64,000 nt of DNA from Jannaschia faecimaris (GCF_900107415.1 NZ_FNPX01000004.1:62001-126000), one strand, 5' to 3'; positions 9,007-18,277 are shown, numbered from the stretch's first letter. Made by a program: numbers and translations. Notes: generated by a model not told the origin, from the letters alone.

Positions 9007-9115
9007 TCCCGCTTGTCGCGTTGCTTGCCGCAGGGTTTTGCACCGTTCGTTGTCGTCGCACAGCAAACTTTCGCCGGTGTCTGCCGCAACACTCCAAGGG
9101 ACGAAAGAAACCCGC

Positions 9116-9682
9116 ATGTCAGACCAGCACATCTTCACCCATGACGCTTTTCCCGTCATCGCCCCAGTCGCGCCCCGGTTCACACCCGGCGCGCGGCTTC
9201 CCACGCCCGAGGGATGTCGGGAGGTTGAAACCCTCGCCGTCGGTGACCTTTTGACGACGCGCTCCGGACCAAAACGGATCGCCCGTTTGGAGGTGACGCG
9301 CAGGCTGCGCGGCGAGTGGGCCTATGCCCGCGATACCTGGCCCGTACGTGTACCGGTTGGCAGCCTGGGCAATATCCGCCCCATGCGCCTGTCGCCCGAC
9401 CAGCGGGTGCTGCTGTCGGGGGGCACCATCAAGCGGATCTGCAATGTCGCGGAGATTTCGGTGTCCATACGCGACCTGGTTGGACTGCGTGGCGTGATGG
9501 TAGAGCGACCGCTGGCGGACCTGCGCTATTTCGGGCTGTCGTTCGGAATTCCCGCCGTAATCGAGGCGGGCGGCGTGGTCTGCGAAATCGAACAGGGCGA
9601 TGCAGCGGTCGTCTCTTGTGACATGGCGCGCCACGCATTCCAGACCATGCACGCAGTCGGGGAGCCGCCGCTGAAACGCTAG
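9116..9682 (+). CDS. Hint-domain (Hedgehog/intein-type) protein
   Basis: 188 aa from ATG 9116; a longer frame from 8915 overlaps the previous gene. The Hint fold signature is FTPGARLPTPEGCREVETLAVGDLLTT (about residues 22-48), followed by VPVGSLGN, LSPDQRVLLSGG and a strand-rich C-terminus. Such Hint_2 proteins are common in Rhodobacteraceae, often attached to repeat-rich secreted proteins. Here the domain stands nearly alone. The usual catalytic Cys/Ser at the start of a Hint block is replaced by an Ala-Arg-Leu-Pro context (GARLPTP), so autoprocessing is doubtful. Confidence 0.75.
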   Translation: MSDQHIFTHDAFPVIAPVAPRFTPGARLPTPEGCREVETLAVGDLLTTRSGPKRIARLEVTRRLRGEWAYARDTWPVRVPVGSLGNIRPMRLSPDQRVLLSGGTIKRICNVAEISVSIRDLVGLRGVMVERPLADLRYFGLSFGIPAVIEAGGVVCEIEQGDAAVVSCDMARHAFQTMHAVGEPPLKR

Positions 9683-9837
9683 GTTAGCGTCCAGCATTCG
9701 CATGCGGAGTATCCGCGGTTGCACTGCATCACGACCCGGCCGCCGCGGATATGGAGGGGTTCGGGGCCCGTCCACTCGATGTCCCGGACAAAGTCGTCCG
9801 CCCTTCCGGACTCATCCGCCGGAGGAGGTGGCCGACC
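9679..9837 (-). pseudogene. Small cysteine-rich coding-like fragment without a start codon
   Basis: The reverse frame reads ADDFVRDIEWTGPEPLHI then RGGRVVMQCNRGYSACECWTLT and stops at TAG, sharing CTAG with the stop of the Hint gene. Residue choice and the CNRGYSACECW cluster look like a real protein end. The 53-codon frame has no ATG, GTG or TTG before the late GTG-ATG pair. An AGG stands just before the GCG-GAC-GAC codons for ADD, with GGAAGG-like sequence around it. This could be a small gene that lost its start, or the tail of a broken gene. Confidence 0.35.
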
Positions 9838-9843
9838 CTAATG

Positions 9844-9960
9844 TCAGCCAACCTCACCGTTGCTCGGCATCATCACCATGTCGCCGAAATCGTCGGTCAA
9901 GATGCGGTTCGCGGCCGGTGTGCGAAACACCTTCTCCGGGCGGATGCGTGAAAGGAGAGG
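9844..9960 (-). pseudogene. Second short coding-like fragment in a degraded stretch
   Basis: The reverse frame, open for 38 codons, reads RIRPEKVFRTPAANRILTDD then FGDMVMMPSNGEVG and stops at TGA. Its codon use resembles that of neighbouring genes. The only possible start is an internal GTG directly after a GGAGAAG, too close for a normal ribosome site. The frame just upstream in another phase (MKPMTSPFTHPPGE) could join it by a frameshift. The remaining bases to 10094 show nothing I can name. Confidence 0.25.
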
Positions 9961-10094
9961 TCATCGGTTTCATTTCCGGTGTCCCAGTCAGTTGGGGGGC
10001 TATGACGTTGACCTTGCCGCGTGAATCCGGCGGGAACATGGAACGGTTGGGACTGTCGCAGGAAACAATCGGAATGCGACGTCGGCCCTTCGCG

Positions 10095-10535
10095 TCAGGG
10101 GGCCAAGGCCAGCAGCACGGCACCGGAACCGATCAGGCCTACGCCGACCCACGCCAAAGGCGAAAGCTGTTCGCCCAGCACGGTAACCGCGATCACCGCT
10201 ACAAACACGACGCTGAGCTTGTCGACCGGTGCCACGCGCGACGCGTCACCAAGTTGCATTGCCCGGAAATAGCACAGCCACGACGCCCCGGTCGCGAGAC
10301 CCGACAATACGAGGAAGAGCCACGTGCGGGGCGAGATCGTGGACAGGTTCTGCATCTTGCCCGTTCCCCAGACGAGCGCGGCAAGTGCCAGAAGAACGAC
10401 CAAGGTTCGGATTAGGGTTGCGAGGTCGGAATTGATATCCGCGACACCGACTTTGGCGAAGATCGCGGTCAACGCTGCAAAGACGGCCGCGAGGACCGCC
10501 CAGAATTGCCAGCTTCCTGTGAGTAGGGTCGCCAT
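10095..10535 (-). CDS. Half-size DMT (EamA) transporter
   Basis: 146 aa with one EamA repeat and about five transmembrane helices (WQFWAVLAAVFAALTAIFAK, LIRTLVVLLALAALVW, WLFLVLSGLATGASWLCYF, and two C-terminal helices ending LIGSGAVLLALAP). Full DMT exporters have ten helices in two repeats, so this form must dimerise if it transports. ATG 10535 starts the first helix; the longer 168-aa reading adds unrelated residues. It is the last gene of the leftward fatty-acid cluster, separated from it by a hairpin. Confidence 0.8.
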   Translation of the reverse strand: MATLLTGSWQFWAVLAAVFAALTAIFAKVGVADINSDLATLIRTLVVLLALAALVWGTGKMQNLSTISPRTWLFLVLSGLATGASWLCYFRAMQLGDASRVAPVDKLSVVFVAVIAVTVLGEQLSPLAWVGVGLIGSGAVLLALAP

Positions 10536-10610
10536 GAACGTCGCTCCGAGGCCATGCAGTTCCGGACCAGCATCATCCAATCGGCACTTTGACGCAAACA
10601 CGCTGGCTGG

Positions 10611-10648
10611 CAGGCGGGGATCCGGAGTCGACCGAACCTCCGCCTGCA
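10611..10648 (-). terminator. Candidate hairpin after the FadB-type gene
   Basis: GCAGGCGG (10611-10618) pairs with CCGCCTGC (10641-10648), extended by GGCT/AGCC outside. It lies 13 nt beyond the stop of the reverse-strand multifunctional gene. No T-run follows on the reverse strand, so it may only slow transcription into the half-size transporter gene. Confidence 0.4.
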
Positions 10649-10661
10649 GCCGATTACAGTA

Positions 10662-12854
10662 TCAGGCCGCGGCGCAGGCCGTGCCGTCGTAGAAGCTTTC
10701 ATCCGCGTCGGCCATCTTGCGCAGCAGGGCGGGGGTCTTGAACCGGTCCCCATGCTTGGTGGCCAGCGCGTCGCAGGTTTCGGCAGCCCAGGCGGAACCC
10801 ACGATGTCGAGCCAGCTGAAAGGGCCGCCGGACCAAGGCGCGAAGCCCCAGCCCAGGATTGCACCGACGTCACCCTCGCGGATGTCTTCCAGCACGCCTT
10901 CCTCCAGCGCGCGGACGGCCTCCAGCACCTGTGCAAACATCAGGCGGTTCTGAACCTCGTGCAGATCTGGCTGCTCCTCGGCCAGCGGGTAGCGCGCGGA
11001 CAGCTCGGACCACAGGCCCTGACGTTTGCCCTTCTCGTCGTAGTCATAAAACCCGGCGCTCGACTTGCGGCCCAGACGGCCCGCGTCCTTGAACGCGAAC
11101 AGGACTTCGTCGACGGCATCGTCCGGATAGGCGTCGCCCATCGCGGCCTTGGTTGCCACGGCAATTTTAACGCCCAGGTCGATCGACGTCTCGTCCACCA
11201 ACTGAAGCGGGCCCAGCGGGAAGCCGAGCTGCTTGGCCCCATTCTCGATCAGCGAGGGGGACACGCCCTCGGCGACCATGCGGATACCCTCGTTGATGTA
11301 GGGAATGATGCAGCGGTTGGCGTAGAAGAAGCGCGCGTCATTAACGACGATGGGCGTCTTTCGGATCTGGCGCACGAAATCGAGCGCCTTGGCCACGGCA
11401 ACGTCGCCCGTTTCCTTGCCCTTGATGATCTCGACCAGCAGCATCTTGTCGACGGGGCTGAAGAAATGGATGCCGATGAACTGTGCTGGCCGGACGCTTG
11501 CCTTGGCAAGCTCGGTGATCGGCAGGGTGGAGGTGTTGGTGGCGAAGATACAATCGTCGCCAACGATCGCTTCGACCGCCTTGGTCATCTCGGCCTTGAC
11601 GCCCACGTCCTCGAAGACGGCCTCTACGATCAGGTCGCAGCCTTTGAGCGCATCAAGGTCGGTGGTCGCGGCGATGCGGTCCAACACGTCGTCCTTTTTC
11701 TCCTGCGTGACCTTCTTGCGCGACATGCCCTTGTCCAGGATGCCTTCGGCGTAGGCCTTGCCCTTGTCGGCGGCGGCCTGTTCGCGGTCGATCAGCACCA
11801 CCTCGATGCCCGCGTTGGCGGAGACATAGGCGATGCCGGCCCCCATCATGCCCGCCCCCAGAATGCCGACCTTCGACACCTTCTGATCGGGCGCATCTGG
11901 GCGGTTCGCGCCCTTTTCAAGTGCTTCCTTGTTGATGAAGAGCGAGCGGATCATCGCCTCGGACGACGGGTTCATCAGGACATGGGTAAACCAGCGGGCT
12001 TCGATCTTCAGCGCGGTGTCGAATGGCACCAGCGCACCTTCGTAGACGGCCGAGAGCAGCGCCTTAGCTGCGGGGAATGCGCCTTGGGTTTTTCCGTTCA
12101 CCATCGCGCTGGCCCCGACGAATGTCATGAAGCCGGCCGGGTGGTAGGGCGCGCCGCCGGGCATCTTGTAGCCCTTGGCGTCCCATGGCTTGAGGATGTC
12201 GGCGTCGGTGGCAGACAGGACCCAGGCGCGTGCATCGGCCATCGGGTCGGCGCTGACTTCGTCGATCAGACCCGCGGCCTTTGCCTTCTTCGGGTCCGAC
12301 AGCTTGCCTTCCAGCAGGAAAGGCGATGCGGCCATGGCCCCGAGTTTGCGCGTCAGCCGCGTTGTGCCGCCCATGCCGGGGAAAATTCCGACCATGATTT
12401 CCGGCAGGCCGATCTTGGCCTTCGGATTGTCGGCGGCAAAGATGCGATGACATGCCAGCGGTATCTCAAGCCCGATGCCCAGCGCGGTCCCCGGCAACAC
12501 ACATGCCACCGGCTTGCCGCCCTTGTTGGTCTTCGGATCCATGTTCGCCCGCTCGATCTTGCGCAGTATGGCATGCGTTTTCATCAGCCCATCCATCAGA
12601 CCTTGTGCAGGGTCATCGCCGGACATGGCCTTCATCTTTGCGATAACGTTCAGGTCCATGCCGCCGGCGAAGGTGTCCTTGCCGGAGGTTATGATGACCC
12701 CCTTGACCGCATCGTCCGCCAGCGCGTCAGTAATGCAGGCGTCAAGTTCGTCCCAGCCTTCAAGGCTGAGCACGTTCATTGATTTATCCTTCACGTCCCA
12801 GGTGATTGTCGCAACGCCATCGGCGTCTTTCGTCAGGGTAAAATCGGTCATCAT
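10662..12854 (-). CDS. fadJ: 3-hydroxyacyl-CoA dehydrogenase / enoyl-CoA hydratase (FadB/FadJ type)
   Basis: 730 aa. It catalyses the hydration and NAD-dependent oxidation steps of beta-oxidation. The N-terminal crotonase part (GVIITSGKDTFAGGMDL, GTALGIGLEIPLACH, GMGGTTRLTRK) is followed by a Rossmann NAD site GILGAGMMGAGIAYV near residues 328-342. The dehydrogenase signature IHFFSPVDKMLLVEIIKG follows, then two C-terminal helical domains. Size and domain order match the alpha subunit. Start is ATG 12854 or the adjacent ATG 12851, after GAAGAGAG. It lies 18 nt after an NTF2-like gene and in one operon with the thiolase. fadB is the alternative name. Confidence 0.92.
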   Translation of the reverse strand: MMTDFTLTKDADGVATITWDVKDKSMNVLSLEGWDELDACITDALADDAVKGVIITSGKDTFAGGMDLNVIAKMKAMSGDDPAQGLMDGLMKTHAILRKIERANMDPKTNKGGKPVACVLPGTALGIGLEIPLACHRIFAADNPKAKIGLPEIMVGIFPGMGGTTRLTRKLGAMAASPFLLEGKLSDPKKAKAAGLIDEVSADPMADARAWVLSATDADILKPWDAKGYKMPGGAPYHPAGFMTFVGASAMVNGKTQGAFPAAKALLSAVYEGALVPFDTALKIEARWFTHVLMNPSSEAMIRSLFINKEALEKGANRPDAPDQKVSKVGILGAGMMGAGIAYVSANAGIEVVLIDREQAAADKGKAYAEGILDKGMSRKKVTQEKKDDVLDRIAATTDLDALKGCDLIVEAVFEDVGVKAEMTKAVEAIVGDDCIFATNTSTLPITELAKASVRPAQFIGIHFFSPVDKMLLVEIIKGKETGDVAVAKALDFVRQIRKTPIVVNDARFFYANRCIIPYINEGIRMVAEGVSPSLIENGAKQLGFPLGPLQLVDETSIDLGVKIAVATKAAMGDAYPDDAVDEVLFAFKDAGRLGRKSSAGFYDYDEKGKRQGLWSELSARYPLAEEQPDLHEVQNRLMFAQVLEAVRALEEGVLEDIREGDVGAILGWGFAPWSGGPFSWLDIVGSAWAAETCDALATKHGDRFKTPALLRKMADADESFYDGTACAAA

Positions 12855-12872
12855 GCTCTCTTCGGATTTTGA

Positions 12873-13301
12873 TCAGGTGTCTTGATCCTCATCGACGACG
12901 TAGCGCGCCGTTCGCAGCGTTGCGCGCACGCCCGCCCCGAGCCACACGTCGTCTTTGAGTACAAGACACGCTTCGCTGGAGTAGGGGTCGATGAGGTGAG
13001 TGGCCCCGTCGAGGACGTAGACACGGTGAAACCCGTCGATCCGATCCTCGGCGTTGCCGGTGAACGCGGCGGCGATCGCCACGCGGTGATAGGCCGTGGC
13101 CCCGAGTTCTTCGAGGCGGTCACGGAACTTGATGGCCCAATTCTTCAAGGTCTCGGCGTTATCAACGGCGACAAGGCCCTCGCCGGTAATCAGCTCGTGC
13201 GGATAGGCCATTACCTTGGTCAACGCGTGGAAATCGCGGTTCCAGATGTGGCGTGATACAAGGTCGAGGTGATCCTGATAAAGTCCAAGCGCAGTTGTCA
13301 T
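12873..13301 (-). CDS. NTF2/SnoaL-like small protein, paralogue A of three
   Basis: 142 aa, first residues MTTALGLYQDHLDLVSRHIW. The helix-then-sheet pattern, with an HLDxxSRxxWxxD motif, YPHELI, FRDRLEELGATAYHRV, DRIDG and HLIDPYSSEA, suggests the cystatin-like NTF2/SnoaL fold; no catalytic residues can be named. ATG 13301 starts the conserved region. About 105 nt separate it from paralogue B, room for its own promoter. It sits between the thiolase and FadB-type genes, so a role in the same acyl-CoA pathway is inferred. Confidence 0.7.
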   Translation of the reverse strand: MTTALGLYQDHLDLVSRHIWNRDFHALTKVMAYPHELITGEGLVAVDNAETLKNWAIKFRDRLEELGATAYHRVAIAAAFTGNAEDRIDGFHRVYVLDGATHLIDPYSSEACLVLKDDVWLGAGVRATLRTARYVVDEDQDT

Positions 13302-13406
13302 GTCCAAATCTCGCTGTTGATCGGATTGTTCATGTACTCGTCCTTGGGGACTGCGCTGCACGCTCCACGAACGGTTCGCGCGCAGAGACCTGTGATCTGG
13401 GCGGAT

Positions 13407-13871
13407 TCAGTCATTGGAAGTCTGGTTTTTGGGGCGGTTGAAGATGTTATCGCGGTGGTAATATGCCATCCCGCTGTTGCGAACGGAGACCCGGATCGCG
13501 TCCGCCAGCCATCGCCCGTCCGTCTGTTTCAGGAGAGACATCGCGCAATCGTAGGGGTCGGTCAGATAGCTGCCGCCATGCATGACATAAGTTGTGTGGA
13601 CGCCGATGATCCGGTCCGGAGTGTCCGGATCAAACCGCGCTTCGCGGCACAGGCGGTGGAAGGCCGTCGCGCCCAAGGCGCTCAGGCTCTCTCGGAAGGC
13701 CTCCGCGTCCTTGCTCTGCTCGGCCGGGTTCGAGATGACGCGGTCCGCCTCGGGCAGGTGGATGACGTGCGGGTAGTACAGCATATTCGCGACGCTCTCC
13801 GCGTCGCCATCCCAAAGAAGACGCGATACCTTATCAAGGTGTGCCTGGTAGATATCGCATGCACTTGTCAT
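13407..13871 (-). CDS. NTF2/SnoaL-like small protein, paralogue B of three
   Basis: 154 aa, starting MTSACDIYQAHLDKVSRLLW. It shares with its neighbours the HLDxxSRxxWxxD, YPHVI, FRESLSALGATAFHRLC, DRIIG and GGSYLTDPYDC motifs. Its ATG (13871-13869) overlaps the TGA of paralogue C as TGATG, implying translational coupling. A longer reading from 13961 would overlap C extensively and adds no conserved sequence. Similarity to A and C is spread along the whole length but low, so the triplication is old. Confidence 0.7.
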   Translation of the reverse strand: MTSACDIYQAHLDKVSRLLWDGDAESVANMLYYPHVIHLPEADRVISNPAEQSKDAEAFRESLSALGATAFHRLCREARFDPDTPDRIIGVHTTYVMHGGSYLTDPYDCAMSLLKQTDGRWLADAIRVSVRNSGMAYYHRDNIFNRPKNQTSND

Positions 13872-14314
13872 CAGAGTCGCTTTCCCGAGCGTCGGCCGAT
13901 CGGATTGCCGGTAGGCAGGCCATGACGCATCGGTGGTGTCACGATGTCCGCAGCCAGCCAATTTCCTTCCTCGCAGGTAATCACCATCTCACAATTATAA
14001 GGTTCGCACAGGTAGTTTCCGCCACGAAGGACAGAACTCCATTTTGCGCCCGTGATCCGGTTGCGATCAAGCTGGTGGAAATTCGCCCGTTCGCAGACCC
14101 TGTGATAGCATGTCGTACCCATCCCCTGCAGACGCGTGCGGAACTGCTTAACCAGTTGGGTCAGTGCACCTTTCGTCAATAAAGAGCGCTGGTTGCCTGA
14201 CTGACGAATGACTTGGGGATACTTGTGCATCATTGCGATTATCCTGAAATCCCGGTCCCAAATGGCACGGGACATCCGGTCAAGATGGTCCTCATGGATG
14301 CCCAGTGCCTCCAC
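13871..14314 (-). CDS. NTF2/SnoaL-like small protein, paralogue C of three
   Basis: 147 aa with a GTG start three bases after the thiolase stop codon, so probably coupled to it. It keeps HLDRMSRAIWDRDF, YPQVI, FRTRLQGMGTTCYHRVC, NRITG and GGNYLCEPYNC. The C-terminus ends in a basic tail (GRRSGKRL). No ATG start is available in the frame near the conserved N-terminus. Function unknown. Confidence 0.7.
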   Translation of the reverse strand: MEALGIHEDHLDRMSRAIWDRDFRIIAMMHKYPQVIRQSGNQRSLLTKGALTQLVKQFRTRLQGMGTTCYHRVCERANFHQLDRNRITGAKWSSVLRGGNYLCEPYNCEMVITCEEGNWLAADIVTPPMRHGLPTGNPIGRRSGKRL

Positions 14315-14317
14315 CGC

Positions 14318-15529
14318 TCAGATACGCTCAATTATCGTGGCCGCCCCCATGCCCGACGCGACGCAAAGCGTGGCAAGGCCGGTCCCTTTGCCGCTGCGCT
14401 CCAACTCGTCAAGGAGCGTGCCGATGATGATCGCGCCCGAAGCACCCAGCGGGTGGCCCATAGCGATGGCCCCGCCGTTGACGTTGAGCTTGGAGTGATC
14501 GACGTCGAAGGCCTGCATGAACCGCAGTACCACGGAGGAAAACGCCTCGTTCACTTCGAACAGGTCGATGTCGTCGATGGACATGCCAGTGTCCGCAAGG
14601 ATCTTCTGAGTCGCGGGAACCGGGCCGGTCAGCATGATCGTCGGGTCGGTCCCGATCTTGGCCGTTCCGCGAATGCGGGCGCGGGGCGTCAGGCTCCATT
14701 TTTCGCCGAATTCCTTGTTGCCGATCAGGACGCCCGCCGCGCCGTCAACGATACCGGACGAATTGCCCGCAGTATGGATGTGATTGATCCGCTCCAGGTG
14801 TGGGTATTTCATCAACGCGATCTTGTCGAAGCCGGGCATCACTTCACCCATCGCCTGGAACGCGGCATTCAGGCTGCCGAGGCTTTGCATGTCGGTGCCG
14901 GGGCGAATGTATTCATCATGGTCCAGAATGGTCAGCCCGTTGATGTCGCGCACCGGAACGATGGATTTCTCGAAACGGTTGTCGGCCCATGCGGCGGCGG
15001 CGCGCTTCTGGCTCTCGACGGCCAAGGCATCGGCGTCGTCGCGGCTGAAGCCGTACTCGGTAGCGATGATGTCGGCCGAAATTCCCTGCGGCACGAAATA
15101 GGTTTCCATCGCGATCGACGGGTCCACCGCGATCGCCGCGCCGTCCGACCCCATTGCGACCCGTCCCATCATCTCGACGCCGCCGGCGATGTAGCCCATG
15201 CCCGCGCCGCCCTTGATCTGGTTGGCGGCAAGATTCACGGCCTCCATCCCGCTCGCACAAAAACGGTTGATCGACAGGCCCGGAATGCGTTCGTCGAGGT
15301 TCGACGCCAGAACGGCTGTCCGCGCAAGGCATCCGCCCTGTTCCATCACCTGTGTGGCGTTGCCCCAGATAACGTCTTCCACCGCGTGGCCCTCGAAGCC
15401 GTTGCGATCCTTGAGCGCGTCCAGCACGCCCGCCGAGAGCCGCGCTGCGGTCACTTCGTGAAGTGATCCGTCCTTGCGACCCTTGCCGCGAGGGGTGCGG
15501 ATCGCGTCATAGATATAGGCTTCTGTCAT
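14318..15529 (-). CDS. fadA: Acetyl-CoA C-acyltransferase (thiolase)
   Basis: 403 aa. It cleaves 3-ketoacyl-CoA in the last step of beta-oxidation. The nucleophilic cysteine is Cys91 in NRFCASGM. The C-terminal [19 protein letters not shown] and CVASGMG motifs supply the His and second Cys of the thiolase site. Length matches the beta subunit. ATG 15529 lies 16 nt after the GST gene. It is transcribed with the acyl-CoA dehydrogenase and the FadB-type gene, giving a near-complete beta-oxidation set. A biosynthetic acetoacetyl-CoA thiolase is less likely from context. Confidence 0.92.
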   Translation of the reverse strand: MTEAYIYDAIRTPRGKGRKDGSLHEVTAARLSAGVLDALKDRNGFEGHAVEDVIWGNATQVMEQGGCLARTAVLASNLDERIPGLSINRFCASGMEAVNLAANQIKGGAGMGYIAGGVEMMGRVAMGSDGAAIAVDPSIAMETYFVPQGISADIIATEYGFSRDDADALAVESQKRAAAAWADNRFEKSIVPVRDINGLTILDHDEYIRPGTDMQSLGSLNAAFQAMGEVMPGFDKIALMKYPHLERINHIHTAGNSSGIVDGAAGVLIGNKEFGEKWSLTPRARIRGTAKIGTDPTIMLTGPVPATQKILADTGMSIDDIDLFEVNEAFSSVVLRFMQAFDVDHSKLNVNGGAIAMGHPLGASGAIIIGTLLDELERSGKGTGLATLCVASGMGAATIIERI

Positions 15530-15545
15530 GGTATTCTCCGGAACG

Positions 15546-16181
15546 TCATTGGTCGCGGTCGGAAGGCCGACCGGGCATCAGATCATAGGGGTGTTTCCAG
15601 CCGGGCAGGGCGCTGACGCGATCAAGCCAGGCGTCGATATGGGGCCAGTCGGCGCGGTCGAAGCCGAAGGGTTCAGAGTAGTAAAGGTAGCTACAGCAAG
15701 ACAGGTCCGCGTTCGTCACGCCGTCGCCGACGATCCAGTCGCGGCCCTCCAGATGTCTGTTCAGCGTGTCATAAGCGGCCCTGAGACGGCCTTGGAAGAA
15801 GGCGATGACTTCGGCCGGGCGCTTGGCCTCGGGCAGGAAGTTCATCAGGAAGCGTGTCGTTCCGATCTGCGACGAAAGCTTGTGATTGTCCCACAGCACC
15901 CAGCGCAGCACTTCGTACTTGTCCGCCTCGGACCCGCCGAACTTGCCTGTCCGGTCAGTGATCCACTGTTGGATTGCACCCGATTGCGACAGGCGCGTAT
16001 CGCCGTCGATCAAAAGCGGGGCCTCGCCCATCGGATTGAGGTCGCGGTAGGCGGGCGTGCGGGCGGCTCCGCCGAAAAAATCGACGAAAACGGGCTCCCA
16101 AGGGACGCCCGCAAGTTCCAGCGCAAGCGCCGCCTTGTAGCTGTTCCCGCTTTCGCCGAAGCAATGCAGTTGGATTGTCAT
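15546..16181 (-). CDS. Glutathione S-transferase family protein
   Basis: 211 aa. The N-terminal thioredoxin-like domain begins MTIQLHCFGESGNSYKAALA; the Ser in SGNSYK is in the usual activating position for Ser-type GSTs. NPMGEAPLL carries the cis-proline and LSQSGAIQQW the glutathione gamma-glutamyl contact. An all-helical C-terminal domain with VTNADLSCCSYLYY follows. It lies within the acyl-CoA operon, so it may detoxify or isomerise thioester intermediates, but that is inference. Confidence 0.85.
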   Translation of the reverse strand: MTIQLHCFGESGNSYKAALALELAGVPWEPVFVDFFGGAARTPAYRDLNPMGEAPLLIDGDTRLSQSGAIQQWITDRTGKFGGSEADKYEVLRWVLWDNHKLSSQIGTTRFLMNFLPEAKRPAEVIAFFQGRLRAAYDTLNRHLEGRDWIVGDGVTNADLSCCSYLYYSEPFGFDRADWPHIDAWLDRVSALPGWKHPYDLMPGRPSDRDQ

Positions 16182-16224
16182 GGTGCCCCCTCCCGAAGCG
16201 CCGGTTCCGTTGGAAAGAGCCTTG

Positions 16225-16443
16225 TCAGCTCTTCTCTTCTCGCTTGGCGAGCATCGCCTTGTGCAGCCCCAGCCGGTGCGGCAGGTTCTCTGCGTTGGTC
16301 ACGCTGTCGAAATTCTCGAACAGGAACGACAACGCTTCTCCCTCCTCCAGTCCGGCCTCTCCAGCGAACTTCTTCAGGCGTCGATACCCGGCTTCGGACA
16401 TCTGCGCAGGAAATCGGCGGGTCAGGCGTTGGGCGCGGGCCAT
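16225..16443 (-). CDS. 72-aa conserved hypothetical protein
   Basis: It begins MARAQRLTRRFPAQMSEAGY after an AGGAG site 6 nt before ATG 16443; the 97-aa reading lacks this. It is rich in Arg/Lys and Glu with a helical C-terminus (GEALSFLFENFDSV, HKAMLAKREEKS). No domain is recognised. The N-terminal half looks like a short basic helix-loop segment. It is located between the acyl-CoA dehydrogenase and GST genes. Confidence 0.6.
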   Translation of the reverse strand: MARAQRLTRRFPAQMSEAGYRRLKKFAGEAGLEEGEALSFLFENFDSVTNAENLPHRLGLHKAMLAKREEKS

Positions 16444-16498
16444 TGGGTCTCCTGGATGTGGGTCTGTCGGCCCACCATGGGCCGACAGCACGAGATCG

Positions 16499-18277
16499 TC
16501 AAAAGGCTGTCGGTTCAAGCTCCATCACGGTCTCAGGGCCTGATTGAATGCGCGAAAGATGCATGCCGGTCGCGGGTAACTGCCGGGCCATGTAGTAGCG
16601 GCCCGTCGCGATCTTGGCCTCCAGGAAGTCCCGGTCTGCCCCATCGTCACCCAGCATCCCGCCGGCGGTTTTGGCCATCTTTGCCCACATCAGGCCCAAT
16701 GCGACGTGCCCGAACATGGTCATGAAATCGTAGGAGCCGGCCAGCGCCGCGTTCGGGTTCTTCATTCCCGACTGCATGAAGTACATCGCGGCCGACTGAA
16801 GATCTTTGGACGCGGCTTTCAGCGGCTCCAGGAAGCCCGCTTTCAGCGTCTCGTCCTCGGCGTTTTCCTTGCAGAAGGATTTGACCATGTCGAAGAACGC
16901 CATAACATGCTTTCCACCATCCTGCGCAAGCTTGCGCCCTACGAGATCCAGCGCCTGAACGCCGTTGGCCCCTTCGTAGATCATGGCGATCCGGGCATCG
17001 CGGGCAAACTGCGACATGCCCCATTCCTCGATATAGCCGTGGCCGCCATAGACCTGTTGCGCCGCAGTGGCATATTCAAAGCCCTTGTCGGTCAGGAAGC
17101 CCTTGATGATCGGCGTCAGCAGCGAAATCAGGCCATCTGCGTCCTCGTCGGCGTTCCGGTGCGCCCGGTCGATCATCATCGCACCCCAGAACACGAATGC
17201 ACGTGCGCCTTCCACGAAGGATTTCTGGTCCATAAGGTTACGACGGATGTCGGGGTGCACGATCAGGGGATCGGCAGGCCCGTCCGGGTTTTTGGTGCCG
17301 GTCACATCGCGCCCCTGAAGGCGGTCCAGCGCATAAGCCCGCGCGTTCTGATAGGCGATCTCGGCCTGGGCGTAGCCCTGAAGGCCCACGCCCAGACGCG
17401 CCTCGTTCATCATGGTGAACATGGCGCGCATGCCCTTGTGCGCGTCGCCCAGCAGATATCCCTCGGCCTCATCATAGTTCATGACGCAGGTGGAATTGCC
17501 GTGAATGCCCATCTTCTCCTCGATCTTGCCGACCGAGACGCCGTTGCGTGCACCCAGATTGCCGTCGTCATCGACCAGCACCTTGGGGACGATGAAGAGG
17601 GATACGCCCTTGATGCCCTCGGGTGCGCCCTGGATCTTGGCCAGCACAAGGTGGACGATGTTGTCGGACATGTCGTGGTCGCCGGCCGAGATGAAGATCT
17701 TCTGGCCGGTGATCCTATAGGAGCCGTCTTCCTGCGGCACGGCCTTGGTGCGCATCAAACCCAGGTCGGTGCCGCAATGCGGTTCCGTCAGATTCATGGT
17801 GCCGGTCCATTCGCAGGTGACCATCTTGGGAAGCCACTTGGCTTTCTGCGCGTCCGTGCCGTGGGCATGGATCGCCGAATAGGCACCGTGGGTCAGGCCC
17901 TGGTACATGTTGAAGGCCATGTTGGCCGATGACAGGATTTCGCCCACGCCGGTCTGCATGAGATACGGCAAGCCCTGTCCGCCATACTGGGTATCGCAGT
18001 CCAGCGCCGTCCAGCCGCCGTCGCGCACCTGGTCGAAGGCCTCCTTGAAGCCATCGGGCGTACGCACGATACCGTTCTCAAGCTTGCAGCCCTGCGTGTC
18101 GCCGACGACGTTCAGGGGATGCAGCACCTCCTGTGCCAGTTTCCCGGCTTCCTCCAGAACGGCACCGGTGAAATCCCGGTCCATCTCCTCGTAGCCGGGG
18201 ATATCCTGCGTGGAAGCTCCTAGGACATCGTGCAGAACGAACTGCATGTCCTTGGTCGGGGCGGTGTAGCTGGGCAT
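16499..18277 (-). CDS. Acyl-CoA dehydrogenase, long form (DmdC/FadE-like)
   Basis: 592 aa FAD enzyme oxidising acyl-CoA to the enoyl-CoA. It has the long architecture with an extra C-terminal domain. Motifs are [19 protein letters not shown] (FAD/substrate loop), [24 protein letters not shown], and the catalytic base Glu435 in MIYEGANG. Both length and Glu435 match what I recall for 3-methylmercaptopropionyl-CoA dehydrogenase DmdC, but general long-form dehydrogenases share them. A strong GAGGAGGATGACAAC precedes ATG 18277. It is directly downstream of a MerR regulator that probably controls it. Confidence 0.88.
   Translation of the reverse strand: MPSYTAPTKDMQFVLHDVLGASTQDIPGYEEMDRDFTGAVLEEAGKLAQEVLHPLNVVGDTQGCKLENGIVRTPDGFKEAFDQVRDGGWTALDCDTQYGGQGLPYLMQTGVGEILSSANMAFNMYQGLTHGAYSAIHAHGTDAQKAKWLPKMVTCEWTGTMNLTEPHCGTDLGLMRTKAVPQEDGSYRITGQKIFISAGDHDMSDNIVHLVLAKIQGAPEGIKGVSLFIVPKVLVDDDGNLGARNGVSVGKIEEKMGIHGNSTCVMNYDEAEGYLLGDAHKGMRAMFTMMNEARLGVGLQGYAQAEIAYQNARAYALDRLQGRDVTGTKNPDGPADPLIVHPDIRRNLMDQKSFVEGARAFVFWGAMMIDRAHRNADEDADGLISLLTPIIKGFLTDKGFEYATAAQQVYGGHGYIEEWGMSQFARDARIAMIYEGANGVQALDLVGRKLAQDGGKHVMAFFDMVKSFCKENAEDETLKAGFLEPLKAASKDLQSAAMYFMQSGMKNPNAALAGSYDFMTMFGHVALGLMWAKMAKTAGGMLGDDGADRDFLEAKIATGRYYMARQLPATGMHLSRIQSGPETVMELEPTAF

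Noticed and set aside
10752-12782. 676-codon open frame on the forward strand
   Set aside because: Antisense to the FadB-type gene. The translation is His/Arg/Gly rich with no motifs, a usual by-product of G+C-rich codons on the other strand.
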